Positions 48,601-57,436 of a DNA stretch of 64,000 nt are shown one piece after another. The number at the start of each line of letters is the position of its first letter. Within the stretch, counting starts at the first letter, position 1. The translations under genes and the position numbers were made by a program. The notes beneath the pieces are model-generated. The model searched no databases, had not been told where the DNA came from, and worked only from the letters and a program-made list of their open reading frames with translations. The DNA comes from Phycisphaerae bacterium (lineage in GTDB: Bacteria > Planctomycetota > Phycisphaerae > UBA1845), in NCBI GenBank assembly GCA_022072505.1, contig JAJVHU010000019.1, positions 97,754-161,753 on the forward strand, given 5' to 3'.

Positions 48601-50547
48601 TTACAAGTAATCCATCAACGACACGTTCAGCAGACGCGAGTTGGTCATCAGGCTCGCCTGAAGCACCGTCTGCGCCGACTGCAACTCGCTGATCGCCTTC
48701 GTGAAGTCCAGGTCTTCCACCTGCGACAGGAACACCTCCGTCGAGATCGAAGCGTCCTTCATCTGACTCACTTCAGCGTTCAGCGCCGCCGCCCGCGCCC
48801 CGAGGATCCCGTGCTCGCGGATCAGCTCGTCCACGATCGTCTCGACCCGCTCCGCCGCGATCGACAGTTCCTGGTCGTCGTCGCCGCGCAGCGCCCCCTC
48901 CAGGCGGATCAGCGCGTCCAGCACGCCGGGCGCCGTCACCGGATGCACGTCGCGACCGATCACGCCCCCCAGCGGACCGCTCGTCGCCCGCGTCAGCCCA
49001 AGATCCTCCGCCGCATACGATCCGACCGCGTTTTCCACCGCCAGCGAACGCCCGACCGAACCCCCGTCGAACAACCGGATCGCATTGTCATCCGCCGAAA
49101 GCTCCGCACGCACCGACGCCGACGCTTCCTCCGCCGCCTCATTGATCCGATCCACCACGTCGCCGAGCGTCAGCGCCCCGGCGAGCTGCACCTCGAACAA
49201 CGTCGCGCCGGTCTCATCTTTGATCACCAGGTCCGACCCGTCCGGGTCCGTGTTCATCTCGACCCCCCGCCCGTAATTCAGCTCGGACAGGAGCGTCGAC
49301 TCCGACATCGTTCGCAGCCCGAGGTCCGTCGCCGTCGTCCCTCCGTTCTCGGTGATGCGAAGGTCCACCCCGGACACCCGGCTGAAAAGATCGATCGAGC
49401 GCCCGTCCTCGCTGATCCGCGCCTCGACGAACACGCCCGCGCCGTTAATCGCCGCCAGCACATCCTCAACCGTTTCCGCCGTGGACAGATCGATCGTCGC
49501 CGTGTTCGGACCGTTGCGGAGGATCAACCCGCTCTCGAGGTCCAGGGCCTCGCCCAGCGCCAGCGCGCTGACCGGCGTCAGCGGCGTCAGCCTCGGACGC
49601 AGCGTCGTTCCGTCCAGCACGTCTTCGATCCGCTCCCGGATCGTCAGCCCCAGATCCGCCGCCAGGTCTGCCGATCCCGAGTCATCGATCAGCACTTCGC
49701 CGCTGCCCGGATCCAGCCGCAACCCCGTCTCCGTCAGCGAAACCGTCAGGCTTGCGCCGGCCGACTGCGCCGCGGCGTTGATGAAGTCCACCACGTCCCC
49801 GATCGTGTCCGCCGGGGTCAGATCAACGTTGAACACCCCTGCGCCGCCCACGTCGTTGAACGTCAGCACCCCCTTGCGGATGCCCTTCCCCAGCGCCCCG
49901 TCAAGGTCTTCCAGCCGCGTGTCCGGAAGCAGAGTCGGCGTCAGGTCCGCGTCGCCCGCCACCGAGGCGCTGGCCGCTCCGTAAAGCTCCTGCCCCGGTA
50001 TTGACGCCACTTCCATCCGGCCGTCCCCGACGTGAATCCGCAGCGGTTCCGTGTCTCCCTGATACAGAATCCCCCCGCCGCCTTCGACAAACGGCGCGAT
50101 CTGGCTGTCGCGCCCCGCAAAAAGACGCCGGTCGCCGAACTGACGGTTCCCCACGTTCACCAACTCGTGCAGGATCGACGCGATGATTTCCGCCTCCGAC
50201 TCCCGCTCCGCCTCGCTGGTCAGGTTGCTGATGTTCTGGCTCGCCACCGCCTGCGCCCGGATCAGGAGGTCGCCGACGTCGGTCAGCGCGCCGTCCGCCG
50301 CCGTCAGCAGGTCCGAGCCCGCCTGAAGGTTCGCGGTCAACTGACCCTGACGGGCGAGCTGGTTCCGCAACTCGCGCGCCCGCGCCGCCGCCACCGGATC
50401 CTCGCTGGGTGTCACGAAGGAGCGCCCCGCCGCGATCCGCACCTCGTTCATGTAAAGCGCCCGCTGACCGCGCGTGATCGCGTCCACGGTCAGGTTCAGC
50501 CGCAGGTTCTGGCTGATTCTCGCTAGATTGACGGGACTGACGGCCAT
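48601..50547 (-). CDS. flgL: Flagellar hook-associated protein 3 with Flagellin_IN insertions
   Basis: 648 residues, about twice the usual size. The N-terminal ARISQNLRLNLTVDAITRGQRALYMNEVRIAAGRSF and C-terminal ISELQSAQTVLQASLMTNSRLLNVSLMDYL helices match the flagellin-like ends of FlgL. The middle holds three repeated modules with T-x-G/D-D-V-V/L-x-x-I-N (for example DTIGDVVDFINAAAQSAGA and TLGDVVDRINEAAEEASA), the pattern of Flagellin_IN domains, interspersed with an ENGGTTATDLGL motif. It forms the hook-filament junction with FlgK. AAGG precedes the ATG. Confidence 0.88.
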   Translation of the reverse strand: MAVSPVNLARISQNLRLNLTVDAITRGQRALYMNEVRIAAGRSFVTPSEDPVAAARARELRNQLARQGQLTANLQAGSDLLTAADGALTDVGDLLIRAQAVASQNISNLTSEAERESEAEIIASILHELVNVGNRQFGDRRLFAGRDSQIAPFVEGGGGILYQGDTEPLRIHVGDGRMEVASIPGQELYGAASASVAGDADLTPTLLPDTRLEDLDGALGKGIRKGVLTFNDVGGAGVFNVDLTPADTIGDVVDFINAAAQSAGASLTVSLTETGLRLDPGSGEVLIDDSGSADLAADLGLTIRERIEDVLDGTTLRPRLTPLTPVSALALGEALDLESGLILRNGPNTATIDLSTAETVEDVLAAINGAGVFVEARISEDGRSIDLFSRVSGVDLRITENGGTTATDLGLRTMSESTLLSELNYGRGVEMNTDPDGSDLVIKDETGATLFEVQLAGALTLGDVVDRINEAAEEASASVRAELSADDNAIRLFDGGSVGRSLAVENAVGSYAAEDLGLTRATSGPLGGVIGRDVHPVTAPGVLDALIRLEGALRGDDDQELSIAAERVETIVDELIREHGILGARAAALNAEVSQMKDASISTEVFLSQVEDLDFTKAISELQSAQTVLQASLMTNSRLLNVSLMDYL

Positions 50548-50643
50548 CTTCTTCTACCTTCTCGCAACGGACCCGCACAAGCGGACCGCTCCGCCGGCTT
50601 CGCCGCGATCAACTCCGGATATCTCCGCGCTCCCGGCGCCGCG

Positions 50644-52362
50644 TTACACGATGTTCATCACTTCGTTGATCAACTGATCCACCACGCTGACGTACCGCGC
50701 CGCCCCTTGAAACGCGCGCTCATACTTGATCATCTCGATCGCCTCCTCGTCGAGGCTGACGCCGCTGATGCTCTCCCGCTGCGCCTGAAGCGACGACCGG
50801 ATCCCGTCCGCGCCCTCCAGCGCCGAATTCACCGCCGCCGCGCTCACCGCGACGTCGCCCGCCATCGCGTCCCAGCGCGCCTGAACCGGCGGCGCGTTGA
50901 ACCCCGCCCCGGCCGTGTCCAGCAATTGCGCCAGCGCCGCGGCGTTGTCCCCCTGTCCCGACCGGAACACGGTGGACGCCGCCAGTTTCTGCGCATCCCC
51001 GCCGACTGCGCCGTTGACGGCGATGTCCGCGGCGTTCGTGCCGTCGAAAAACGTGTTCAACCCCAGCGCCGCCAGCGCCCCCGAGGTGTCGCTGCGCGCT
51101 CGCTGTCCGTCATGCCCGAACGAGAACGTGAACCCCGGATCCGCCGTCAGTGAGACCCGGTTGTCCGGCGTCAGCGTCGCCTCGAGGTGGTCGATCGCGC
51201 TCAACCGCTCAACGAGCGATGCCAGCGTCGTGTCATCCCCGTTCAGCCCGTCCAGGTCCACCGCGACGACGTGAACCCGTGATCCGACGCGCGTCCCGTC
51301 GCTGACCACGACGTGGAAGGCGCCGTTCTGCACCGGGTAGGGCAGTCCGGTGGAGGCGCTGTTCAGCGCCGCGTCCGTCGCCAGCGCGCCGTAAGTGCCC
51401 GTCAGCGACGAGAACCCGGCAAGCCCCTGTCCGTCCGCGTGTACCCGGTTCACCGCCTGAATCAGGCCCTCCGCGAACGCATCCAGCTCCTGAATGCGCC
51501 CGAACGCCTGACTATCCCGCGCCTGCATCAGTCCCGCGATCTGCCCGCCTTGCGGGCGAACCACCGCGCCGCTGTCCGCGAACACCACGCTCGTCCGGCG
51601 GAACCCGTCCACCACCTGCGTCGCCGTCGTCAGACCGCGCGCATATCCGCCCTGCACCAGCGCTTCGCTGCCGATGTAAACGTTCATCACGCCGTTCGGC
51701 TGCTCCCGCGCCGTCACGTCCACCAGTTCCCCAAGCTTGCGCAACAGGGCGTCGCGCTGATCGCGCAATCCGGAGGCGTCCCCGCGCGACCGCGCCTCCG
51801 CCACCGTGATCCGACCGTTCAACTCCGCGATCCGCTCCGCCAGGTCGTCCGCCACGACGACAAGATCTTCAATCTGCGCATCCAGCCCCTCGCCCAGCTC
51901 CCCGAGCTTCCCGCGCAGCCCCTTCAGCCGCCCGGCCAGTTCCTCCCCCTTGCGCACCACCAGCCCCCGGTCCGCTTCCGGGTCGCTGCCGACGGCCTCG
52001 AATCCGCCGAAAAACTCGGACAGGAGCGTCGGAATCCCCGTGCCGTCCAGGTCGTCGAAATACGTCTCGATCTCCGCCAGCGCCGCCTGCTGCTTCGACA
52101 GCGACTCCACCTCCGCCGTCGACAGCCGCAACCGGTTCTCCAGCGCCAGGTCGATGTTCCGGCGGATGTCCGTCAACGCCACCCCCGCCCCGGGCTGGAG
52201 CGCGACCCCGCCGAGGTTCGGCAGCGAGTCCAACTGCGGCGTCAGCCGCGTGTAATCCGCGCTGCCCGCGCCGCTGATGTTGCTCCCGACGACCTGAAGC
52301 GCCCCCTGGTACCCCAGCAGCGCGTTCCGCCCGATGTGCAACGCTGAATTCATCAGACCCAC
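50644..52362 (-). CDS. flgK: Flagellar hook-associated protein 1
   Basis: 572 residues. N-terminal NALLGYQGALQVVGSNISGAGSADYTR and C-terminal ISGVSLDEEAIEMIKYERAFQGAARYVSVVDQLINEVMNIV are the conserved HAP1 ends; the middle matches the variable beta region. It starts at GTG 52362 after AGGA; ATG 52353 is the alternative. It follows flgN with a gap of about 90 bases. Confidence 0.92.
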   Translation of the reverse strand: MGLMNSALHIGRNALLGYQGALQVVGSNISGAGSADYTRLTPQLDSLPNLGGVALQPGAGVALTDIRRNIDLALENRLRLSTAEVESLSKQQAALAEIETYFDDLDGTGIPTLLSEFFGGFEAVGSDPEADRGLVVRKGEELAGRLKGLRGKLGELGEGLDAQIEDLVVVADDLAERIAELNGRITVAEARSRGDASGLRDQRDALLRKLGELVDVTAREQPNGVMNVYIGSEALVQGGYARGLTTATQVVDGFRRTSVVFADSGAVVRPQGGQIAGLMQARDSQAFGRIQELDAFAEGLIQAVNRVHADGQGLAGFSSLTGTYGALATDAALNSASTGLPYPVQNGAFHVVVSDGTRVGSRVHVVAVDLDGLNGDDTTLASLVERLSAIDHLEATLTPDNRVSLTADPGFTFSFGHDGQRARSDTSGALAALGLNTFFDGTNAADIAVNGAVGGDAQKLAASTVFRSGQGDNAAALAQLLDTAGAGFNAPPVQARWDAMAGDVAVSAAAVNSALEGADGIRSSLQAQRESISGVSLDEEAIEMIKYERAFQGAARYVSVVDQLINEVMNIV

Positions 52363-52452
52363 TGTATTCCTGCCTCAGTCGTTCCCCGGTTCAGTCGTCA
52401 CCGATGTCTTCAACACGACACCGGTTCATCTCTGCATTCCTGCTCGCCTGGA

Positions 52453-52971
52453 CTAACCCACCGCATCCACGAGACGTTGCTCCAGGCTCGACGTCCGCGT
52501 CCCCGTCGCGGCGTAACCGATCGGCTCCGCGCCGACCTGACGGATCGACTCGAACACCCGCTGAAGGTGCGCGACGATCTCCCGGCTCATCCGTCCGGCC
52601 ACGCGGTTGACCTTCGCCAGTTCGGACGCCGCCTCGCGCAACGACCGCGCCGCCGTCAGCAGACGCGCGCCGCTCGGCGGATCCAGCCTTTCCGCCAGCG
52701 CCGCCGCGCTCATCTTCCGCGCCGCCGCCGGCGCCAGGCCCAGCTCTTTCCCGATCGCGTCCATCAACATCCGCCGACAGGACTCTCGCTCCTGCACGCG
52801 CTCGATGAGCGCCTGCTCCCGCTCGAGGACCGCCGCGACGCCCTCCCGGTCCGCCCGGCGCATCGCGCCGATCTTCTCCTGCACCGCCGAAAGCAAGGCG
52901 CCGTGCAGCGCGTGCATGTCGTCCAGAAGACGCACCAGATCCCGCAGGCGTTGTGAAAGCGTCGTCGTCAT
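52453..52971 (-). CDS. flgN: FlgN-type export chaperone
   Basis: 172 residues, mostly alpha-helical and Glu/Arg/Ala-rich, in the size range and position of FlgN, the chaperone for FlgK and FlgL. The central segment LEREQALIERVQERESCRRML and the C-terminal ERLDPPSGARLLTAARSLREA fit its long-helix fold; there is no cysteine motif. The ATG overlaps the stop of the flgJ-like gene by four bases (ATGA), and flgK follows. Confidence 0.75.
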   Translation of the reverse strand: MTTTLSQRLRDLVRLLDDMHALHGALLSAVQEKIGAMRRADREGVAAVLEREQALIERVQERESCRRMLMDAIGKELGLAPAAARKMSAAALAERLDPPSGARLLTAARSLREAASELAKVNRVAGRMSREIVAHLQRVFESIRQVGAEPIGYAATGTRTSSLEQRLVDAVG

Positions 52972-53291
52972 GCGCCCGTCTCGTTTCCTTTCCGGCCCGA
53001 TGCCGCGTCAATCCTGACCTGCTGGTCCAGCAACCGCCGGTACAGCGCCTCGCCCAGCCCGCGCTTCTCCCACGCCCCGAGGCTCTCCGCGTGGATCGCG
53101 TCGAGCTGCGCTCCGAACGCCTGCTCCATCCGGCCGCCGTCCATCAGCCCCGTCTTCAGCGACGACTGCCGCGCTTGCGCCAGAAGCGTTCCGTAAAACG
53201 TCCGGCCGACGATCTCCTGCGCCGCTTTCCGCAGCGCCGGCGACTCGGGTCGCTCGATCGTCGTTGCGGTCTGGGTTGCTCCCACGGTCAT
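52968..53291 (-). CDS. flgJ: Rod-binding protein (FlgJ N-domain only)
   Basis: 107 residues. It covers only the rod-binding half of FlgJ (RKAAQEIVGRTFYGTLLAQ and GARMEQAFGAQLDAIHAE-like segment); the C-terminal muramidase domain of E. coli FlgJ is absent, as in many non-enteric bacteria where the two are split. It lies between flgI and flgN and overlaps flgN by four bases. Confidence 0.8.
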   Translation of the reverse strand: MTVGATQTATTIERPESPALRKAAQEIVGRTFYGTLLAQARQSSLKTGLMDGGRMEQAFGAQLDAIHAESLGAWEKRGLGEALYRRLLDQQVRIDAASGRKGNETGA

Positions 53292-53332
53292 GACCTGTCC
53301 CTCACAATCCCGCGACGGCTCGGCGGCGGCCG

Positions 53333-54559
53333 CTACGACTCCTCGCTCACCCGCGCATGCAGCGATCCCGACTGCTTCAGCGTCGTCAGAATCTGCACCC
53401 GGTTCTCAAACGGCACTTTCAGCCGGTTCAGCGCCTCCAGCAGTTGCACCATGTTGCTTCCGCGCTGCGCCGGGGAATCCAGCGGAACGAACACCTGCTG
53501 CTCGACGGCGCCCGCCTGTCCCGCCGCGACCGGAGGCGCGATCGTCAGCGTCAACCCCTGATGGGAAACCACCGTCGGCGAAATCTTCACGTCCCCCGAC
53601 ACCACGATCGTCTCCAGCCGCCGGTTGATCGTCACCCGTGCCTCGTTCGAGTCCATCAGAAGCGGCAACTGCGTCAGATCCCGGATGAAACTTGCCGGAT
53701 CCGCATGTTGATGCTCCGGGAGCATCACGACGACGTTCTTCGAATCCACCGCCAGCGCCGCCCGCCCGCCCGCCGCCAGCGCCTCCTCGTCCCCCAGCAC
53801 CGGAAGCACCTCATGATCCACCGTCGTCGCCACCGCCGCAGCCGTGCCCCACCCCGCGTGCGAGTCCGCAAGCACGAACGTGATGTACCGGCGATCCGAG
53901 CGGATCCACCCGTTCGTCAGGCCCGCGCGCTGAAGCTCCGCCCCGGACACCACCACGCTGTGAAACACGTCCTCCTCGATCCGCGCGCCGCCGCGGATAA
54001 TGCCCGTCGTCGGATGTTTCGGATCCTGAATCTCGATCGGTCCCACCGCCTTCGCCAGAATCGCCGTCACCGACGGATCGTCGTACACCAGCGGCGCCAC
54101 CAGCAGATGTCCGCCTTCCAGGCTTTTTGCAGCATAAGCCGAGACGTGAACGTCGATCTGCTCTCCTTCACGTGCGCCGTGTTCGGGAACCGTCGCGAGG
54201 AGGCGCACGATCGCCACGTCCTTCGCGTCCTTGATGTCCTCCAGCGTCTCCACCCCCGCTGAAAAGTAGCTCAACTCCTGCGCCAGCGCCTGCATCGTCG
54301 GCAGGAACTTCGCCCCGTCGCCGCTCTGCTTCAGGCCCGTCACCAGGCCCATCCCGATCAGCGTGTTCTTCCCCAGTCCCTGCACCCGCGTCACGTCGCC
54401 GACCCGAGCGGTTACGCTTTGCGCGGATGCGACCGGCGCGACGGCAACCAGCGCGACAACCGCCGCGACCCGCATGCGGAACCAGGCGAACACCGAAAGC
54501 AGAATGCTGAAAGCAGAAGGCTGAATGACGCGGTCAAGACTCAGAGTTTCATGCTTCAT
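53333..54559 (-). CDS. flgI: Flagellar P-ring protein
   Basis: 408 residues from ATG 54559, which has AGGAAA eight bases upstream. The mature part (from about residue 47) is a standard FlgI (RVGDVTRVQGLGKNTLIGMGLVTGLKQSGD and VSAYAAKSLEGGHLLVAPL) and ends with LKQSGSLHARVSEES. The N-terminal 28 residues contain a peptide (IQPSAFSILLSVF) read from the left arm of a GAATGC-type palindrome, so the element may have supplied part of the signal region; ATG 54475, without a clear ribosome site, would start right after it. FlgI forms the P ring. Confidence 0.88.
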   Translation of the reverse strand: MKHETLSLDRVIQPSAFSILLSVFAWFRMRVAAVVALVAVAPVASAQSVTARVGDVTRVQGLGKNTLIGMGLVTGLKQSGDGAKFLPTMQALAQELSYFSAGVETLEDIKDAKDVAIVRLLATVPEHGAREGEQIDVHVSAYAAKSLEGGHLLVAPLVYDDPSVTAILAKAVGPIEIQDPKHPTTGIIRGGARIEEDVFHSVVVSGAELQRAGLTNGWIRSDRRYITFVLADSHAGWGTAAAVATTVDHEVLPVLGDEEALAAGGRAALAVDSKNVVVMLPEHQHADPASFIRDLTQLPLLMDSNEARVTINRRLETIVVSGDVKISPTVVSHQGLTLTIAPPVAAGQAGAVEQQVFVPLDSPAQRGSNMVQLLEALNRLKVPFENRVQILTTLKQSGSLHARVSEES

Positions 54560-54684
54560 ATTCGTTTCCTGCAACCCTCTCCCCGTGGCGCAGCTCCGGC
54601 AAGCCGATGACGACACGTCAGGCGTGCGGGCTGATCTCATTGTTCAGCCTCGCTCCTGGACATTCTGCATTCTTCATTCTTCAT
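54495..54684. repeat. Two arms of a GAATGC-family palindrome around the flgI start
   Basis: The left arm (54495-54529, AAAGCAGAATGCTGAAAGCAG and so on) lies in the 5' end of flgI; the right arm (54661-54684, CATTCTGCATTCTTCATTC) lies just after flgH. They are reverse-complement related to each other and to the carB copies at 11.3 and 11.7 kb, but the space between the arms (about 130 bases) contains the flgI start and ribosome site, so these may be two separate partial copies. Confidence 0.65.
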
Positions 54685-54687
54685 CCC

Positions 54688-55410
54688 CTAGAACGGCCTC
54701 ACCGTGTCGATGATCCGCGACAACCAGCCGCGCTTCGCCCCGTCCTGGACGGATCCGCGGTTCTGCACCGTGATCTGCTTGTCCGCGATGTCCGTGCTGA
54801 GCACGCTGTCGTCCAGCGAAAGCTTCTTTTTGCTGCACGTCCCCGTCAGTGTGATCAGACTGACCTCCTCGCCGTGACGGATCTCCGCCTTGCCGGCGAT
54901 GACCAGGTTTCCGTTAGGCTTGACGTCGACGATCTCGGCCGTGAGGCGCGTCACGAGCCGGTTCTGGCTCGACACATCCGCCTCGTTGCGACGGTCCTGC
55001 TCGAATTTGTAGTCGATGTTCGGCCGCCCCCGGGCGAAGGTCGTCGCCCCGAGCCCGCCGTCGATCGGCTTGGCGAACGCCGAAAGCTCACTCGACACCT
55101 CGTAATTGTTCTTCGACTCCGTGTCCTGGTCCGCCTCGAACGTGAGCTGCTCGCGGACGATGACCGTCACGTGGTCTCCGATCGCGTACGTCTTCGGCGG
55201 ACGCGGCTCGACCGCGATCAACGATCGTCGCTCGATCGCCGGATGCGCGCGCGGCGTCGACGCGGACGCCGCCCGCTCGCCGTCGGGTTCGGATTCAGCC
55301 CGAATCCGCGCCTCCGTCCGCTTCCCCAGCGAAGACGTCTGCGCCCGCGCCGGGGCCGCGATGAAGCCTAAGACCAGAATCATCAAAGCTGCCGTCCGCG
55401 CTGCACGCAT
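54688..55410 (-). CDS. flgH: Flagellar L-ring protein
   Basis: 240 residues. FlgH signatures include IGDHVTVIVREQLTFEAD, FARGRPNIDYKFEQDRRNEADVS and NRLVTRLTAEIVDVKPNGNLVI. A cleavable signal peptide (MILVLGFIAAPARAQ) is present, but no lipobox Cys is found; E. coli FlgH is a lipoprotein, so anchoring here must differ. The start lies three bases after the flgA stop. Confidence 0.9.
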   Translation of the reverse strand: MRAARTAALMILVLGFIAAPARAQTSSLGKRTEARIRAESEPDGERAASASTPRAHPAIERRSLIAVEPRPPKTYAIGDHVTVIVREQLTFEADQDTESKNNYEVSSELSAFAKPIDGGLGATTFARGRPNIDYKFEQDRRNEADVSSQNRLVTRLTAEIVDVKPNGNLVIAGKAEIRHGEEVSLITLTGTCSKKKLSLDDSVLSTDIADKQITVQNRGSVQDGAKRGWLSRIIDTVRPF

Positions 55411-55413
55411 CTG

Positions 55414-56547
55414 CTAGGCTCCTTCCTTCAGGGCTGCGGGGCGAGCCTGAGACCTGCCCGTCGCATTCCGGTCCACCGCCGCAACCGCCGCCGCCGGCGC
55501 CTCGCCGATCGTCACGACCCCCGGCGCCGTCGCCACGCCCGCCAGCGGTTCGTCAGGCCGGTCCGCCAGCTTCACACGCACGAACTGTCCGCCGGCCGCC
55601 TCATCCAGCGCCTGACCCACGCTCTCCAGCCGCACCCCGCCGACTACCGCGACGACGCGCACCACCTGTTGCCGCGACACGATCGGAACCGCAGAAAGCT
55701 GTTGCGGATCCAGCGGTTCGCCCTCGGCGAAGAACCGCTCCGCGCGCCGGCCCACGACCAGCACGGGGTCGCCCGCGACCGCTTGCTGAACGCTCCGCGC
55801 CGTGATCGACTCCACCCGCACGTCCTCCGGCAGGACGATCGTTCCTTTCACGATCGGGCGCGCCGCCACCACCGCCCCGCGCACCATCGCCACCGTCGCC
55901 TTCACCGCGACCGTCTGAAGCACGCGACCCTCCTGCGAGACTTCGACCTCGAACGTCGCCGGTCCGGGAACCGCGCCCGTCCGCCGCGCGAGTCTGAACG
56001 TCATCGGAGGCGAGGACAGATCCAGAAACGCCTGCGAATCCGCGTCAAACGACACCGCCGCGCGCCCGCCGTAACGGGCCAGCTCCTGCGTCGCCGCCGC
56101 CTCAAGAAACGCTCGAAGCGACTGCGATTCCGCCTCGTCTTCGCCGGCGGTCGGCGCGGAAGCGTCGCCGGAGAGGCGTTGCGGACGCACGCTCGGCGCC
56201 TCCTGACGCAGCGCGACCGGACGCGACACGAGGCAGGCGCTCGACCCGCGAAGCCGAATCCGGGCGAGGTTCACCCCGTGATCGCGCAGACAGGCGCGGA
56301 TCATGCCCGCATCCACGCGGCGCTGCCCGCCCGGCGCCGGCGCCTCGGTGACGACGGCGGAAAGCGGCTCGGTCCCGATATCTCCTGATGCCACGTCGCG
56401 CACCCGGATGACCTCGTCGGTCACCACTGCGGAAGCGTACACGCGCATCTCCTGCGCAATCGCCGGCGCCGCCACGGCGAGAACCACGATCGTCCCAGCG
56501 AGGATGTTCAGTGCGCGAAACCGTTTCTTTTTTCTTGCGTAGTTCAT
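55414..56547 (-). CDS. flgA: Flagellar basal body P-ring formation protein
   Basis: 377 residues, longer than usual FlgA (about 220-330). Signal peptide (LNILAGTIVVLAVAAPAIA) from ATG 56547 with AGGGA nine bases upstream. The C-terminal SAF/FlgA domain is clear (ARPIVKGTIVLPEDVRVESITARSVQ and LDPQQLSAVPIVSRQQVV). It chaperones FlgI during P-ring assembly. Gene order flgA-flgH-flgI is consistent with this role. Confidence 0.88.
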   Translation of the reverse strand: MNYARKKKRFRALNILAGTIVVLAVAAPAIAQEMRVYASAVVTDEVIRVRDVASGDIGTEPLSAVVTEAPAPGGQRRVDAGMIRACLRDHGVNLARIRLRGSSACLVSRPVALRQEAPSVRPQRLSGDASAPTAGEDEAESQSLRAFLEAAATQELARYGGRAAVSFDADSQAFLDLSSPPMTFRLARRTGAVPGPATFEVEVSQEGRVLQTVAVKATVAMVRGAVVAARPIVKGTIVLPEDVRVESITARSVQQAVAGDPVLVVGRRAERFFAEGEPLDPQQLSAVPIVSRQQVVRVVAVVGGVRLESVGQALDEAAGGQFVRVKLADRPDEPLAGVATAPGVVTIGEAPAAAVAAVDRNATGRSQARPAALKEGA

Positions 56548-56608
56548 GCCGACATCCCTGTCCGCCTTCAACGGCCTTGCGTGGGCCGCGGCTCAACGCG
56601 CCTCCCCG

Positions 56609-57418
56609 TTACCGCCGCAGCGTGGACACCACCTGCAGCGACTCGTCCGCGGTCTGGATCGACTGACTGTTCAACTCGAACGCGCGTTGCGTCTGAATCA
56701 GGTCGATCAACTCGCGCACCGGATCCACGTTGCTCATCTCGAGCTGCCCCTGATTGATCGCGCCCATCCCGTCCTGGTTCGCCTCCCCCGTGATCGGCGC
56801 GCCCGAGGCGTCGGTCTCGATGAAAAGGTTCCGCCCGATCTGCTTGAGTCCTTCCGAGTTCACGAACCGGGCGAGCTGGATGTTCCCGATCGTCGTCAGG
56901 GCGCTGCTGCCCGGCTGGCGGACGCGCACCTCCCCGTTGCGCCCGACCACGATGTCTCCGTCCCCGACTTCGGAGGGGATGTTGATCGGCGGGTCGAGGA
57001 TCGCCCCGTCGCTGTTGGCCAGCACCATGTTGCCCTCGGGATTACGCACGAAGTTCCCCGCCCGCGTGTACGCGACGACTTCCTGCCCGTCATGCACCGT
57101 GCGCACCTGAAAGAACCCCTGTCCCTCGATCTGAAGGTCATAAGGCCGGCCCGTGTCCACCGACCCCTGACTGAAGTCGATCTGCGTCCCGGACACCTTG
57201 ACCCCGGTGCCCACGAGGATGCCGTGAGGGATCGGCTCGTCATCGAGGTTCGGGATCCCCGGTTCGCGCTTCACCTGGTAGACCAGATCCTCGAAGTTCA
57301 CGCGCGAGCGCTTGAACCCCACCGTGTTGATGTTCGCCAGGTTGTTGGCCACCACGTTGAGCTTCTCATCCAACGACCTCATGCCCGATGCCGCGGAATG
57401 TAATGCCGTCACACCCAT
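56609..57418 (-). CDS. flgG: Flagellar distal rod protein
   Basis: 269 residues, usual length. Rod N-terminus MGVTALHSAASGMRSLDEKLNVVANNLANINTVGFKRSR and C-terminal ELIDLIQTQRAFELNSQSIQTADESLQVVSTLRR are typical, with the FlgG-specific GNMVLANSDG and RFVNSEGL regions. It is followed by flgA. Confidence 0.94.
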   Translation of the reverse strand: MGVTALHSAASGMRSLDEKLNVVANNLANINTVGFKRSRVNFEDLVYQVKREPGIPNLDDEPIPHGILVGTGVKVSGTQIDFSQGSVDTGRPYDLQIEGQGFFQVRTVHDGQEVVAYTRAGNFVRNPEGNMVLANSDGAILDPPINIPSEVGDGDIVVGRNGEVRVRQPGSSALTTIGNIQLARFVNSEGLKQIGRNLFIETDASGAPITGEANQDGMGAINQGQLEMSNVDPVRELIDLIQTQRAFELNSQSIQTADESLQVVSTLRR

Positions 57419-57436
57419 CGAATCCGCTCCACTCCC

